Assembly: GCA_009859145.1 (NCBI GenBank)
Contig: VRVR01000049.1
Coordinates: forward strand, 62,001 to 126,000
Source: Andalucia godoyi
Lineage: Eukaryota; Discoba; Jakobea; Jakobida; Andaluciidae
DNA: 64,000 nt
Direction: 5' to 3'
Within the stretch, counting starts at the first letter, position 1, and each line of letters begins with the position of its first letter. Below the pieces are notes generated by a model. The model did no database searches, had not been told where the DNA came from, and saw only the letters and a program-made list of their open reading frames with translations. A program made the translations under genes and the position numbers. This document shows, one piece after another, positions 1 to 9,329 of this stretch.

Positions 1-1425
1 TACAAGGAGATCAACCCTGCCGTCTTTGCAATCATTACGTTCCCGTTCTTGTTTGCAGTCATGTTTGGTGATTGGGGTCATGGTATCTTGCTCACGTTGT
101 TTGGGCTTTGGTTGCTGTTTTCTGCAAAGAAGTTTAAGCGGCTGCAGGCAAAGCGCCAGCTCAACGAGATTCTCGGCATGATGTTTGGCGGCCGGTGGGT
201 GATTGTTTTTATGGGTCTTTTCTCCATCTATGTCGGTATCCTCTACAACGATTGGTTTGCGCTGTCCTTCGACTGGTTTGGAACAACGTATACGTTCCAC
301 GAGACGATGAAGGACGGGAAGAAGGTCGACATTGGAACACACACTGTGGAGCGTACCTATCCTATTGGAATCGATCCTGCCTGGTACGGAACCACGAACA
401 AGCTGACCTTCTACAACTCGCTCAAGATGAAGCTGTCCGTTCTTCTGGGAGTGATTCACATGCTTGTCGGTGTTTGCATGGGTTTGCTGAATATGATCTA
501 CCGTTCAGACTGGTTTGATGTGGTCGTGGAGTTCATTCCAATGTTCGTTTTCCTTGCCGGCACGTTTGGGTATATGTGCATCCTCATCATCATCAAGTGG
601 AATATTGACTGGTCCATTGCTGGCCGTGAAGCACCATCGTTGCTGCAGACAATGACGGACTTCTTCCTCTCTCCTGGTACTGTGCAGGCAGAGACCTTTT
701 CTGGCCAGGCTGCCGTGCAAGCTGTTCTTTTGCTGGTTGCGTTCCTGGTTGTCCCGGTTTTGCTTCTGGGAAAGCCGCTGCACGAGCGTGCTCACCACAA
801 GAAGCTCCATGGTGGCTCCTCGAGCCACGCAAACCAAGCCTCGGGTTTCTCCACGGGATCCGAGACTGCATCTGACGAATCGCAGATCGCACTGCACAGA
901 CATGGCCAGCACCATCATGATGGTCAGTCCTCTGCATCGGGACACAACGGAACTGCTGTTGCTGCAGGCGGTGGTGCTGCCGCACTGGCTGTTCACGAAG
1001 AGGAGTTCCAGTTTGGCGATGTGATGGTCAAACAGATCATTCATACCATTGAGTACGTTCTTGGCTGCATTTCCAACACTGCATCGTACCTGCGTCTATG
1101 GGCCCTGTCTCTTGCGCACGCGCAGCTCTCAGAAGTATTCTGGGAAATGATCTTTCTCCTCGCAATCAAGGCAGACGTGTACGGAATCTTTGTTTACGTT
1201 GGCTTTGCCGTGTGGGCTGCAGCAACTGTCGGTGTGCTGCTGTGCATGGAGGCTCTCTCGGCATTCCTGCATGCTCTTCGTCTCCACTGGGTCGAGTTCA
1301 TGAACAAATTCTACGCTGGTGATGGCATCAAGTTTGCTCCGTTTGACTTCAAGCACGTTCTCGCTGCTGCTGCCGAGGCCGCGGCGCAGGAACACACTGG
1401 TGTTCAGACTGCCGAACTCGATTAA
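1..1425 (+). CDS. V-type proton ATPase subunit a (100 kDa), 3' part
   Basis: The reading frame is open from base 1 and ends with TAA at 1425, giving the last 474 residues; the N-terminal cytosolic half lies outside the window. The visible part starts in the hallmark segment NPAVFAIITFPFLFAVMFGD and continues through several hydrophobic helices. The helix SYLRLWALSLAHAQLSEVFW contains the arginine known in this family to be essential for proton translocation through the Vo ring. A His/Ser-rich hydrophilic stretch (roughly residues 265-325 of the visible part) sits before that helix, where family members have a variable loop. Subunit a is the stator and half-channel of the V-ATPase that acidifies endolysosomal compartments and contractile vacuoles. 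The identification is secure; which isoform or compartment cannot be told. Confidence 0.96.
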   Translation, partial: YKEINPAVFAIITFPFLFAVMFGDWGHGILLTLFGLWLLFSAKKFKRLQAKRQLNEILGMMFGGRWVIVFMGLFSIYVGILYNDWFALSFDWFGTTYTFHETMKDGKKVDIGTHTVERTYPIGIDPAWYGTTNKLTFYNSLKMKLSVLLGVIHMLVGVCMGLLNMIYRSDWFDVVVEFIPMFVFLAGTFGYMCILIIIKWNIDWSIAGREAPSLLQTMTDFFLSPGTVQAETFSGQAAVQAVLLLVAFLVVPVLLLGKPLHERAHHKKLHGGSSSHANQASGFSTGSETASDESQIALHRHGQHHHDGQSSASGHNGTAVAAGGGAAALAVHEEEFQFGDVMVKQIIHTIEYVLGCISNTASYLRLWALSLAHAQLSEVFWEMIFLLAIKADVYGIFVYVGFAVWAAATVGVLLCMEALSAFLHALRLHWVEFMNKFYAGDGIKFAPFDFKHVLAAAAEAAAQEHTGVQTAELD

Positions 1426-1826
1426 CGGTGGTGGAATTGGCCAATAACGTTTCTTCTCTATTATTTTTTCTTTTCTATACGTTTACGTTGTTGTTTTGTT
1501 TTTCTCTTTTCTTTTTTCCTTCCCTTTTCTGAAATAAAAACACTTGCGACTCTATTCCACCTGCCGTAGAAAAATAGTAGAGTACCTCTCACTTGATACT
1601 GGATACTTGAGGCTTGTCAGCGTGTCAGCGTGTCAGCGTGTCAGCGTGTCAGCGTGTCATTCACACTGTATGTATTTAATTTTTTTACTATATCTATTTA
1701 AATAGAAAATTCCTTTTTATAAATTTAAATTTGCATTTTTTTTATGATTCGTGAATTGCATCTATTGGGAGGACCTTCGTGTTGTTCTCCTTGCTGAAGT
1801 CTAGAACACCGCAGAGAGTTGAAATC
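1426..1826. other. intergenic spacer with octamer repeat and A/T-rich tract
   Basis: This spacer separates two genes in the same direction. It holds a T-rich 3' flank with AATAAA-like text near 1535, an 8-bp tandem repeat at 1613-1660, and a very A/T-rich stretch at about 1670-1760 that is a plausible promoter-proximal region for the next gene. No gene is visible. Confidence 0.6.
1613..1660. repeat. tandem octamer repeat (CGTGTCAG)n
   Basis: Six head-to-tail copies of CGTGTCAG can be read. The first (CTTGTCAG) and last (CGTGTCAT) each differ by one base, and the four between are identical. It lies about 200 bp downstream of the V-ATPase stop codon and about 170 bp upstream of the next start. 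Confidence 0.9.
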
Positions 1827-3578
1827 ATGATGTTTTTGGAATCAGAAAAGGTGAAGACTGTGTACTTTTTTAGACACGCAGAAGCAACACACAATGCGGC
1901 GTCCAAGGCTTCGGCAGCGGATCACGGGACGGCAAGCCGACTGTCTGCGTTCCTTGATCCTGCACATATTGATGCGCGATTGACAGAAACGGGAATTGCT
2001 CAAGCCACGAATGCACGTTCGGTGTTCTGGCAAAAATTCGGCATTGCTCCGCACGCGGACTCGGACATTCAGCTGGTTTGCACGTCGACACTGGCGAGAA
2101 CTGTGCAGACTGCTTCGCTGCTTTTCCCGCCTCACGAATATCCAAACTATGTGTGCTTGGAAATGCTGCGAGAGCAAGCTGGAAAACACTTGTGTGACAG
2201 AAGACGACCAATCCGGCAAATCCGAACGGAATTCGCCTTTGCTCGATTTCCGGATTTTCCCGATGATCTCGAATTTGATGATGAGGATGACATGGGGAAT
2301 CAGGCTGAACGAGAGTCGCGAACGCAGGTGGAAAAACGATGTCGGCAGCTTGTCGAATTTCTCTCCAAACGACCAGAGTCTGTGATTGCAGTGGTCTCTC
2401 ATGCCGCGTATCTGCGACACTTTTTTGGATTGCTTGGGTTGCCATCCACTCGGATTCAAATGGCAAATTGTGAGTGCAGGAAATTTGTGTTTTTGGATCC
2501 CGCAGATGCGCATTGTATGGCGTCTGAATTGGATGTTCCACATGTAGCACGAAACATCCTGACTGAGTCGTCGGTCACTGCCTCGCATGTGTTTGGAATC
2601 AGCTATCTTGTTGTCTCGGAAGCTGATTTTCAAGAGCGAAAGAAAGAGGATGCAGTGTGGGCTCAGCTTGTGGACGCCAATTCCCCCATCTTTGCAGTTG
2701 CTGCTATGGACGCAGAAGGACGTTTAATTGGTGAGCAGTTCCTTGCTGCGTTCCGAGAAAATGGAAAGGCTGAGGATGCACTGCAGTGCGTGCGGCGGTT
2801 TCGCAGGCTTTCAGAAGGAGGAGATGTGTATGAAATTCAGGAAAAGCAACGTGTGCACAGGCGTGCCGTGCTCCTCATTGCAACATGCTCCGTGCAAGAC
2901 ATGGAACCGGTTGTCGAAGAAGCAAAAGGAGTTCAGCAGTCCATCCTGCAGGCTGGCGCCGATTCGTGCGAAGTCTTGGTGGTCATCCACGGCTCTTCAT
3001 CTTCTAATCGGCGTGCCAGTGCTAGCGCCGACTCGGAAAGCCTCGGTCTCGATGCGGATGAAGAAGAGTCCGTAGGGTACCGTACCGGTAAAGGATCACT
3101 GCATGCGTATTCATTGCGTTTATCGTTTCCGTCTGTGGACTTCCGAGTCGCTGCAGAAAGGAACTTTCACCAGCACGGTCTGACCTGGAAGCGCAATTCA
3201 CCGAGCACAGGCTCTGTGCCGGCCAAAGAATGGCACATTGTGGAAGCCAAGATGAAGGACTCCTTGCTGTCCGGTACTGGAACTTGCTGCATTTCAAAAC
3301 TCGAGGTAGAATGCTTCGCAATCCGGAACTTGCCTGTGGCCAACATGAGCGTCGTGGATAATTGGAAAGCAGATGACGCTGCCGATGCTTGTGGCTCTTC
3401 CGACAAGGCTGCTGATGTTCATTGGAGATTTGAGCCGCAATCAAACATGGGCCCGGTTTTCTTGCTGTGGAGGTCACGTTCCGAGATCCAGACCTACTCC
3501 CGATTGGGGCTGCTCCCTCAGTTTGAAGCGATCGTCCGTTTCTACGCGCAGTACTCCCCTGCTTTGCAGCAATTCTAA
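1827..3578 (+). CDS. histidine phosphatase (phosphoglycerate mutase-like) domain protein
   Basis: 583 residues from the ATG at 1827. The frame stays open upstream to 1779 but without an earlier ATG. The N-terminal ~220 residues look like a branch-2-free histidine phosphatase: VYFFRHAEATHN at residues ~12-23 (R16, H17) matches the RHG motif. CTSTLARTVQTA matches the conserved STLxRTxQTA segment, and VVSHAAYLR (H192) supplies the second catalytic histidine. The usual RHG glycine is alanine here. The C-terminal ~350 residues show no motif I recognise. Substrate cannot be predicted, because this superfamily covers sugar phosphatases, Ser/Thr phosphatases and mutases. It converges with the large minus-strand gene ending at 3689. 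Confidence 0.8.
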   Translation: MMFLESEKVKTVYFFRHAEATHNAASKASAADHGTASRLSAFLDPAHIDARLTETGIAQATNARSVFWQKFGIAPHADSDIQLVCTSTLARTVQTASLLFPPHEYPNYVCLEMLREQAGKHLCDRRRPIRQIRTEFAFARFPDFPDDLEFDDEDDMGNQAERESRTQVEKRCRQLVEFLSKRPESVIAVVSHAAYLRHFFGLLGLPSTRIQMANCECRKFVFLDPADAHCMASELDVPHVARNILTESSVTASHVFGISYLVVSEADFQERKKEDAVWAQLVDANSPIFAVAAMDAEGRLIGEQFLAAFRENGKAEDALQCVRRFRRLSEGGDVYEIQEKQRVHRRAVLLIATCSVQDMEPVVEEAKGVQQSILQAGADSCEVLVVIHGSSSSNRRASASADSESLGLDADEEESVGYRTGKGSLHAYSLRLSFPSVDFRVAAERNFHQHGLTWKRNSPSTGSVPAKEWHIVEAKMKDSLLSGTGTCCISKLEVECFAIRNLPVANMSVVDNWKADDAADACGSSDKAADVHWRFEPQSNMGPVFLLWRSRSEIQTYSRLGLLPQFEAIVRFYAQYSPALQQF

Positions 3579-3586
3579 AGGATGGC

Positions 3587-3612
3587 TCTTCTTCTTCTTC
3601 TTCTTCTTCTTT
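3587..3612. repeat. (CTT)n trinucleotide microsatellite
   Basis: About eight CTT units follow just after the stop of the histidine-phosphatase gene, in the short space between two convergent genes. Confidence 0.9.
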
Positions 3613-3688
3613 TCCTTTACGTTAGTGGCATGTTCCTCCGAGACGGCAGACATTGTGATGGTGGTCATGTTAAAGATTGCGTTGATGT

Positions 3689-6600
3689 CTACATGTCAGC
3701 AAGCAGAAACGCCTCAGCATTGCGCAACCGTTCGAGTGCATCGTAGAGCGAATCAACATGACGCTCAATTTCTGTTTTTGACCGCTCTTTTTCGCGGGGC
3801 GGCGTTGGGTTGTTGCGCTCCGGCGAAGGTCCGTTCTGCGGAGATGGAGCGTGTGAGGTGGACGAGGTGTGTGATTCTTCTGATAGCATAGACATGTTTG
3901 ATACGCATGATTTCCTGCGGTCTGACGGACTTAAAGAGTGGGCCGCAGACCGAATGCTGGCAGGGCTCATCGAATCAGCACTCATTTTTCTCATGCTCTT
4001 GTGCGTGGACGGCGCACTAGCAATGGAGATTGTAACCTTGGAGCCAGATGGAGCTCGCTGTTCCGTCGGCGACACAGCGTCGGGCCCAAACTTTTTGTGA
4101 AGTGTTCGAAAAACGCGATTCGTGAATTCGAGAGACGAGATGGCGCTCACGAAGGACTTGTAACGGGCTTCGTTGTCTTGGCCTGCGGCTGAAAACCCAA
4201 GCTTTCTCAAAGCCGCCGCAGAAACTCGGCCTTCTCGAACCATAGTTTCCTCTTCTTCGGCGCGCCGAACAAGCGATAGGTCCAGCATGTCTCTCTTCCA
4301 CCGACGCAAAAAGTGCCGTGTCCGGTCCAGCGGAAGTGGGTTCGGCTTCTGCCACTTCACAAGGGATGCACTGACGGAGGCCTCCAAGAGTCTCATTCTC
4401 TCTTCAAGATCCATGAAACTCGGTTCGTTTGTGCTTTCCGAGTCTTTCCGGAAGCTTTTTCCCACCATTCGAGAGTTTTGCGCATTGGCCCCCCTTGGAG
4501 TGATGGTGGGCGGATCCGATGCGTAGGTCACACGTTCACCGCTCTTCTTCAGAACCCTTGTGGAGCCGAATGTCGCAGTCCGAGAATGCTCGGGCAGCTG
4601 AAGACCACCGCCCGCAGACGACGGTGAGACTGCTGATGCAAATATGGGAGGCAGGACACCAACCTTCTCTGTCTCTTGAGCGGCGGCAGCCGCAGAGAAT
4701 CTGGATTGTTGGGGCGACCGCTCCACCGAGTTCAAGACACTCAAGGCATTCGTCGGGCTCTTCGGATTCACAATAGGGGAAGAAGGAAGATTGATGGACA
4801 AGGCGCCATCATGCTTGCTTGGGAACGAGGGAACTGCAACACTGGCGACCCAATTAGATGTCCCTTCTTTCTCCAGAAAAGGAGGACATGCAGCCTCCGC
4901 ATCCGACGGGACTTGCATATTGGCGGAGCTAGACTTTCGACGCACCATGGACAGTCCCCTTCGCTGCGACGAGAAATCCGTAAAGTCGTCCGTAAATCCT
5001 ACGTCTTGATCAAAGCCGCTCAAATCTTCTGTTTCCTCAATGACGTCAACTTCGTTTGGCGCCGCATTGGAAGAAGGAATATTGAATGTGTTCCATGGCT
5101 TGATCCCACCCGAGGTAGCCATCTTCCAAGGGGTAAGGACCGCAGTCGCCGACGGGGATACGCCCAATCGTGAAGGTGACGTGCCGTCCACTCCTCCAAA
5201 CGATACCGCTGGGCGCGGGGTGGGATCTGTGTCGCCAGAAATCTCCGAACCATCTTCTGAGTAAGCGTCCGTTGCGTCCACTCCAAGACTCCAGTAGCGG
5301 TGATGGGGCCCCGTTCCGGACCCTTGTCCCGGAGACAAGCCCGAGTCCTTGGTAACTGAATTTCGGGAGCCGAGTTGGAACTGAAGGGTCGTTCCGCCAG
5401 ACAGGATGAACGATGATCCGGCATTGATGTTTCTGACCTTCTCGAGCTCCGCCGCAAGTGAGTACCGGAAGTACATCGCAGTCGGAAACAGGCATGGGTT
5501 GAAGGAAGAAAGGCGAACATCGCTGAACAACTGCAGAGCAGAATGGTACAATGAATCGAGGTCCGAGACCATCTTCTTCCGGTATTCGATGCCTTGGCCA
5601 GCAGCCCATCGGTACTCAATGGACGGATTCGTTTGGAACCAACGAACGAGGGCTTCAACCACCAACAAAGACGATGTTCTGAGCCCCAGCAACACCTCCT
5701 CCACGCTCTGCTGGAAAAAGGAGTGGTCCCACAAGTGCTCTCCTTCTTGTGCAATCCTGATCTCCAAAGTCTTCGCAAGAGAGCCTGCTGCGTCCAAGTA
5801 TCCTTCGCGTTCTGCAATGCGCCTTTCAAGCACAAAAATCAAGTTACGAGCATGCAAGACGCGAGATATTTCGTTGCAGATCGCCTGATAAGCCTCGTCA
5901 TTCAGCCGCGAAAACCAGCGTCGCCGAAAGATGATTCGCTGCGTAAGATCTTCGTTCACGTCTCGCCAAAGGGACTCGAGAAGCGTGCACACGGTATTGA
6001 ACAGCGTTTGCGTGTCTCTCGGAAAAGAACTGGTCGCGATCTCTGGATCCGCGGATTCTTCGTCCTGAATCCTGTGTTTCTGTTCATGAAGGATCACGGG
6101 CACCTTTTGAGGTCGCTTGGGGATTTGGCCGTACAAGACATGGCTTGACGATAAGCCCGTGGAAACGTAATTCTCCTCCACGTGAAATCCAAGCGAGGTG
6201 TACGATCGGAAGGCTCGCGCTGTCGAAGCTGGCATGAGCGATGCGATAATGTTTGCTGCAGTATTCTCCTGGAAAGCATCGTCTCGGTCAATGTCTGCAA
6301 ACGGCGCTGGAGCAGAGGTGGAAGCAGAGGCAGTCGAAAATGAAGATGCTCCGTCCTTGGTTGAATTCTTGCGGCCACCTGCACTGCTGTTTGAGGGTGA
6401 TGTAGCAGTTGCCGACGTCTTGCGAGTGGCCGCCGACGCAGAGCCAGCCGCCGTTTGGGAAAAACTAAGAAACGAACTTTCTCGCTGCAGCAGATTCGCT
6501 TTAGACGCAGCTGTCACCAACTGGGATGCTGAAGTCTTGCGAACAATCTCCTCGGATGACAGTGTCTGGCTCTCCGACTGGCCAGAAGCCGAAACAGATG

Positions 6601-7276
6601 CCAGTCTTTCCTCCAGTTCTTTTCCGCTCTGAATCGCAAGAGTCATGAGTGAAGCTTGCGACACTGCAGACAGCAGTCTGCTTTGGCGCCCATTGAAGTC
6701 GATATTCCGATTCATCTGCGCTCGCTGCTGAATCAGCTTTTCCCTCTCCTTCTCTTCCTTTCGCAGCTGATACTCCTCCAGATCTTTGTCCGTACACCGG
6801 AACCGAGCATCAGTCCAATCCTCCTGCTCGCGCTCGCGTTGCTCCCGCACTTCCCGAATGGAACTGAGATACTGCAACTTTTCCTTTCGGATCTGCCCCT
6901 CTGCGGGCCGATTTAGCGCAGCCCGAATATCGGATAAATCACGAGACTTTGCAATCTTCTTTTTCAGCAGTTTTCGATCCTCTGCTTCTTCCAATCCATA
7001 GCCTCGATTTGACTGCGACAGCAATGCCAAAACAGCAAGATTTGGTTGGACATCACTGCTGCTGCCCCGAGTGTGCTGCGGAGAAGGGCTGCGCAACTGG
7101 TTTGGCGATCGACATGAAGCAGGCATTGGAAGATTGCTCGGGCTGCTCGTCTTTGCAGTCTTGTCCACACTCGGTGTCACAGATCGTGGAGTTCCCGATG
7201 ACACAGACATGTCTGACCTTCTCGGAGTCCTGCTCACAGACAGCGTGGCCCCCGAATCACTCCCTACTCGACTCAT
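3689..7276 (-). CDS. large low-complexity protein of unknown function (1195 aa)
   Basis: One uninterrupted frame of 1195 codons begins with an ATG at 7276. The N-terminal ~110 residues and the region ~640-900 are rich in Ser, Pro, Thr and Ala and look disordered. A charged, probably helical segment runs at ~110-200 (EEAEDRKLLKKKIAKSRDL, REVREQREREQEDW). A well-folded-looking helical block of ~200 residues sits at about 395-600, with many Leu, Arg and Trp residues. A second helical patch lies near ~960-1060 (PLPLDRTRHFLRRWKRDML), and a C-terminal acidic/basic helix ends in ERLRNAEAFLLADM. No signal peptide or membrane segment is visible. I do not recognise the family. A cytoskeletal or ciliary scaffold is possible, but nothing seen proves that. 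Confidence 0.8.
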   Translation of the reverse strand: MSRVGSDSGATLSVSRTPRRSDMSVSSGTPRSVTPSVDKTAKTSSPSNLPMPASCRSPNQLRSPSPQHTRGSSSDVQPNLAVLALLSQSNRGYGLEEAEDRKLLKKKIAKSRDLSDIRAALNRPAEGQIRKEKLQYLSSIREVREQREREQEDWTDARFRCTDKDLEEYQLRKEEKEREKLIQQRAQMNRNIDFNGRQSRLLSAVSQASLMTLAIQSGKELEERLASVSASGQSESQTLSSEEIVRKTSASQLVTAASKANLLQRESSFLSFSQTAAGSASAATRKTSATATSPSNSSAGGRKNSTKDGASSFSTASASTSAPAPFADIDRDDAFQENTAANIIASLMPASTARAFRSYTSLGFHVEENYVSTGLSSSHVLYGQIPKRPQKVPVILHEQKHRIQDEESADPEIATSSFPRDTQTLFNTVCTLLESLWRDVNEDLTQRIIFRRRWFSRLNDEAYQAICNEISRVLHARNLIFVLERRIAEREGYLDAAGSLAKTLEIRIAQEGEHLWDHSFFQQSVEEVLLGLRTSSLLVVEALVRWFQTNPSIEYRWAAGQGIEYRKKMVSDLDSLYHSALQLFSDVRLSSFNPCLFPTAMYFRYSLAAELEKVRNINAGSSFILSGGTTLQFQLGSRNSVTKDSGLSPGQGSGTGPHHRYWSLGVDATDAYSEDGSEISGDTDPTPRPAVSFGGVDGTSPSRLGVSPSATAVLTPWKMATSGGIKPWNTFNIPSSNAAPNEVDVIEETEDLSGFDQDVGFTDDFTDFSSQRRGLSMVRRKSSSANMQVPSDAEAACPPFLEKEGTSNWVASVAVPSFPSKHDGALSINLPSSPIVNPKSPTNALSVLNSVERSPQQSRFSAAAAAQETEKVGVLPPIFASAVSPSSAGGGLQLPEHSRTATFGSTRVLKKSGERVTYASDPPTITPRGANAQNSRMVGKSFRKDSESTNEPSFMDLEERMRLLEASVSASLVKWQKPNPLPLDRTRHFLRRWKRDMLDLSLVRRAEEEETMVREGRVSAAALRKLGFSAAGQDNEARYKSFVSAISSLEFTNRVFRTLHKKFGPDAVSPTEQRAPSGSKVTISIASAPSTHKSMRKMSADSMSPASIRSAAHSLSPSDRRKSCVSNMSMLSEESHTSSTSHAPSPQNGPSPERNNPTPPREKERSKTEIERHVDSLYDALERLRNAEAFLLADM

Positions 7277-8190
7277 TTATGCAGTCCTTTCCTGCACGCA
7301 CTGGTATGGGTCACAGCAGCAGCAGCAATCCTAATTATAATAATATTAATATTAATAATAATAATAATAATAAAAGACAAAAGTACGTTGCTATCTTCTC
7401 TGCACAAAAACGCGAACGACTGCAAGCGGCTGAATAACAGGAACTGACAACAAAACGGGAGGACTTGAACGGGAGCAATGTCCGATTCGGCTCGGTTTTA
7501 CAAGGCGGATATGTACGGACTGTCACGTCGTCGTTGTCGTTGTCGTTGTAGCTGAAATGAAGAAAATACGAATGCGCTTCGATGTGCTTTTGATTTTCCA
7601 ACGATTTCGACATTGTCGCAAACGCCAGATGCCGATCCAAACCTCTCTCAGGCTCGGAGATGATGATGGATTGTGGAACAGTTTGTCAGCCGTATGCGAC
7701 CAGACGCTAATCGACCCGTGCTCAGACGTCCATGCAAAACCCTGTCAGACCCGCCTGCTGTAGTCCCACAGGCTCCTGTAGTCCAAGACACGACTGTGCC
7801 TGCTTTTCCTGCAAATTCGCGCGTATTCCGTCTATTTTCCTTTTCGTTTTTTTTCTTCTCGTATTCTTCTTCTTTACTTTATTTATTATTTTTGTTTTGT
7901 TTTTCTTTCCTCTTCTCTTTCTTTGGGGGCGGATTCAGTTTGCAGTCGTTTTATCACATGTGGCGACTGCGTATGGAGTTTGTCCCAGACAGGCAAAGAA
8001 TCTAATACCGCGAGGTCTTCCGATATAGACACGTGGATCTTCAGCTTTGCAAGAACTCCCTCTTTTTAAACAACAACAAACAATCATTCATGATTGATGA
8101 ATTTAATTAATTAATAAGCATTACATTATCAAACACGGGCGGACGTACAGAGATGTGCTGGAGGTCTTCTTTGAGCCGCTATCATTGTTA
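7277..8190. other. intergenic region, no gene recognised
   Basis: About 0.9 kb lies upstream of the large unknown gene and downstream of the EF-hand gene. It holds an (AAT)n tract at about 7337-7375, a T/C-rich tract at 7840-7930 and an A/T-rich stretch at 8060-8125. The open frames here are short and low-complexity, so I do not call any of them. Confidence 0.5.
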
Positions 8191-8841
8191 TTATTGTTGC
8201 TGCTGCTGTTGCTGTTGTTGTTCTTTGGCCGCGGCTTCCTTTTCACGTTCGCGGACGAGTCTTTCTTTTTCCTGGTTGACTTTAAGCATGTTTCTAAAGT
8301 CTTCGAGCGAGACTTTGCCATCGCCGTCGACATCAGCAGTGCGGATAAGGACGGCCATATCCTCGCTTGTGATTTCGCCGTAACCAAGACGCTCCAGCAC
8401 GGACCGAAGAGCGTTTTCATCGAGATATCCCGAGTCCGAGGGGTCGTACACCCGGAACGCATCCTTGATTGGATCAAACGTACCCAGATCGTTGTTCTCC
8501 AACAGCGCATAAAGCTTGTCGACTGTGAAGTCCGGCTCTGGAATTAGAAACTTGTAGTCCTTATTCGTCAGGTTTGGATAAAACGCAGACAGCTTCAGCT
8601 TCAGGTCTTTGGCCTTCAACACTCCCTTTCCACTCGCATCCAGAAAGTCAAACGCAGCCTTTACCTCGTCGAAATCAATCGAAACAGCATGGCTCGCAGA
8701 AGACGAACCACCCACCCCGCCTCCTCCTGCTGTCGATATCGAGTTGCGTCCTCCAACAGCAACGCCCGCACTACCGCTGCTAAGTGACTCTTTTCGACGC
8801 GGCGGAGACGGAGAAGATCCGCGGTTCCCACTGTTGCTCAT
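8191..8841 (-). CDS. EF-hand calcium-binding protein with C-terminal polyglutamine
   Basis: 216 residues from the ATG at 8841. After a Ser/Gly-rich N-terminal ~55 residues there are calmodulin-like helix-loop-helix units. The last is canonical (DVDGDGKVSLED, all calcium ligands present). The third (DPSDSGYLDENA) lacks the terminal Glu, and the first (DASGKGVLKAKD) is degenerate and probably does not bind calcium. A basic/acidic helix follows (QEKERLVREREKEAAAKEQ) and the protein ends in ten or so glutamines encoded by CAG/CAA. The four-hand spacing resembles centrin/calmodulin relatives. Its partner and process are unknown. Confidence 0.85.
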   Translation of the reverse strand: MSNSGNRGSSPSPPRRKESLSSGSAGVAVGGRNSISTAGGGGVGGSSSASHAVSIDFDEVKAAFDFLDASGKGVLKAKDLKLKLSAFYPNLTNKDYKFLIPEPDFTVDKLYALLENNDLGTFDPIKDAFRVYDPSDSGYLDENALRSVLERLGYGEITSEDMAVLIRTADVDGDGKVSLEDFRNMLKVNQEKERLVREREKEAAAKEQQQQQQQQQ

Positions 8842-9329
8842 TTCCTTCTTCTCACTTTCTTTTTGACCGAACCTCTTTCCTTCTTTCTTCTCAAAAACCA
8901 GAATAAAAATACTTAATTAATTCATATCAAAAAATATTATTTAAATACTTTCATATAAAATCAAAGAGAAGAATCAGTCAGTCGTGAGACTAAGGAGGTT
9001 TTTTGGGGTTTTCATTTTTTCGACCGTTGCCACTTATTGCGATATGATGAAGCAATCTAAAGCGCACGTAAACAGAACTACTGCCACGCGCGGTGCGTTT
9101 GCTATCTTGGCAACTCCGTCACACGACGCCCGATTCGTTTCGCCTCCCATTTTGATCATGAAACCCCCCTATACACACGCCGCCGCGTTGCATTATGCAT
9201 GTTGCTGGACTGCAACATTGATTATGGGTGATCAGCGATGATTATCCGTGGATTACTGTACAAAGTTGGCGTTTGCATGAGACAATGACCCCGCGCACTT
9301 GAGTTTCAATTCTCTCTGCAGTATTCTCG
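8842..9329. other. intergenic spacer
   Basis: This is the upstream flank of the EF-hand gene. It contains A/T-rich text at 8900-8960 with TTAATTAATT and several AATAAA-like strings. No coding region or RNA gene was recognised before repeat copy 1 begins. Confidence 0.5.

Noticed and set aside
505-1044. Long minus-strand frame antisense to V-ATPase
   Set aside because: It is a shadow of a conserved coding region with Cys/Ser/His-rich noise and no motif.
1613-1660. Tandem octamers considered as a CRISPR-like array
   Set aside because: Units are 8 bp and contiguous with no spacers; this is a simple tandem repeat in a eukaryotic genome.
1842-2633. Minus-strand frame of 263 codons opposite the histidine-phosphatase gene
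   Set aside because: It mirrors a real gene on the plus strand and has no family features.
8155-8547. Plus-strand poly-Leu frame opposite the EF-hand gene
   Set aside because: The leucine run is the reverse complement of the CAG/CAA polyglutamine tract.
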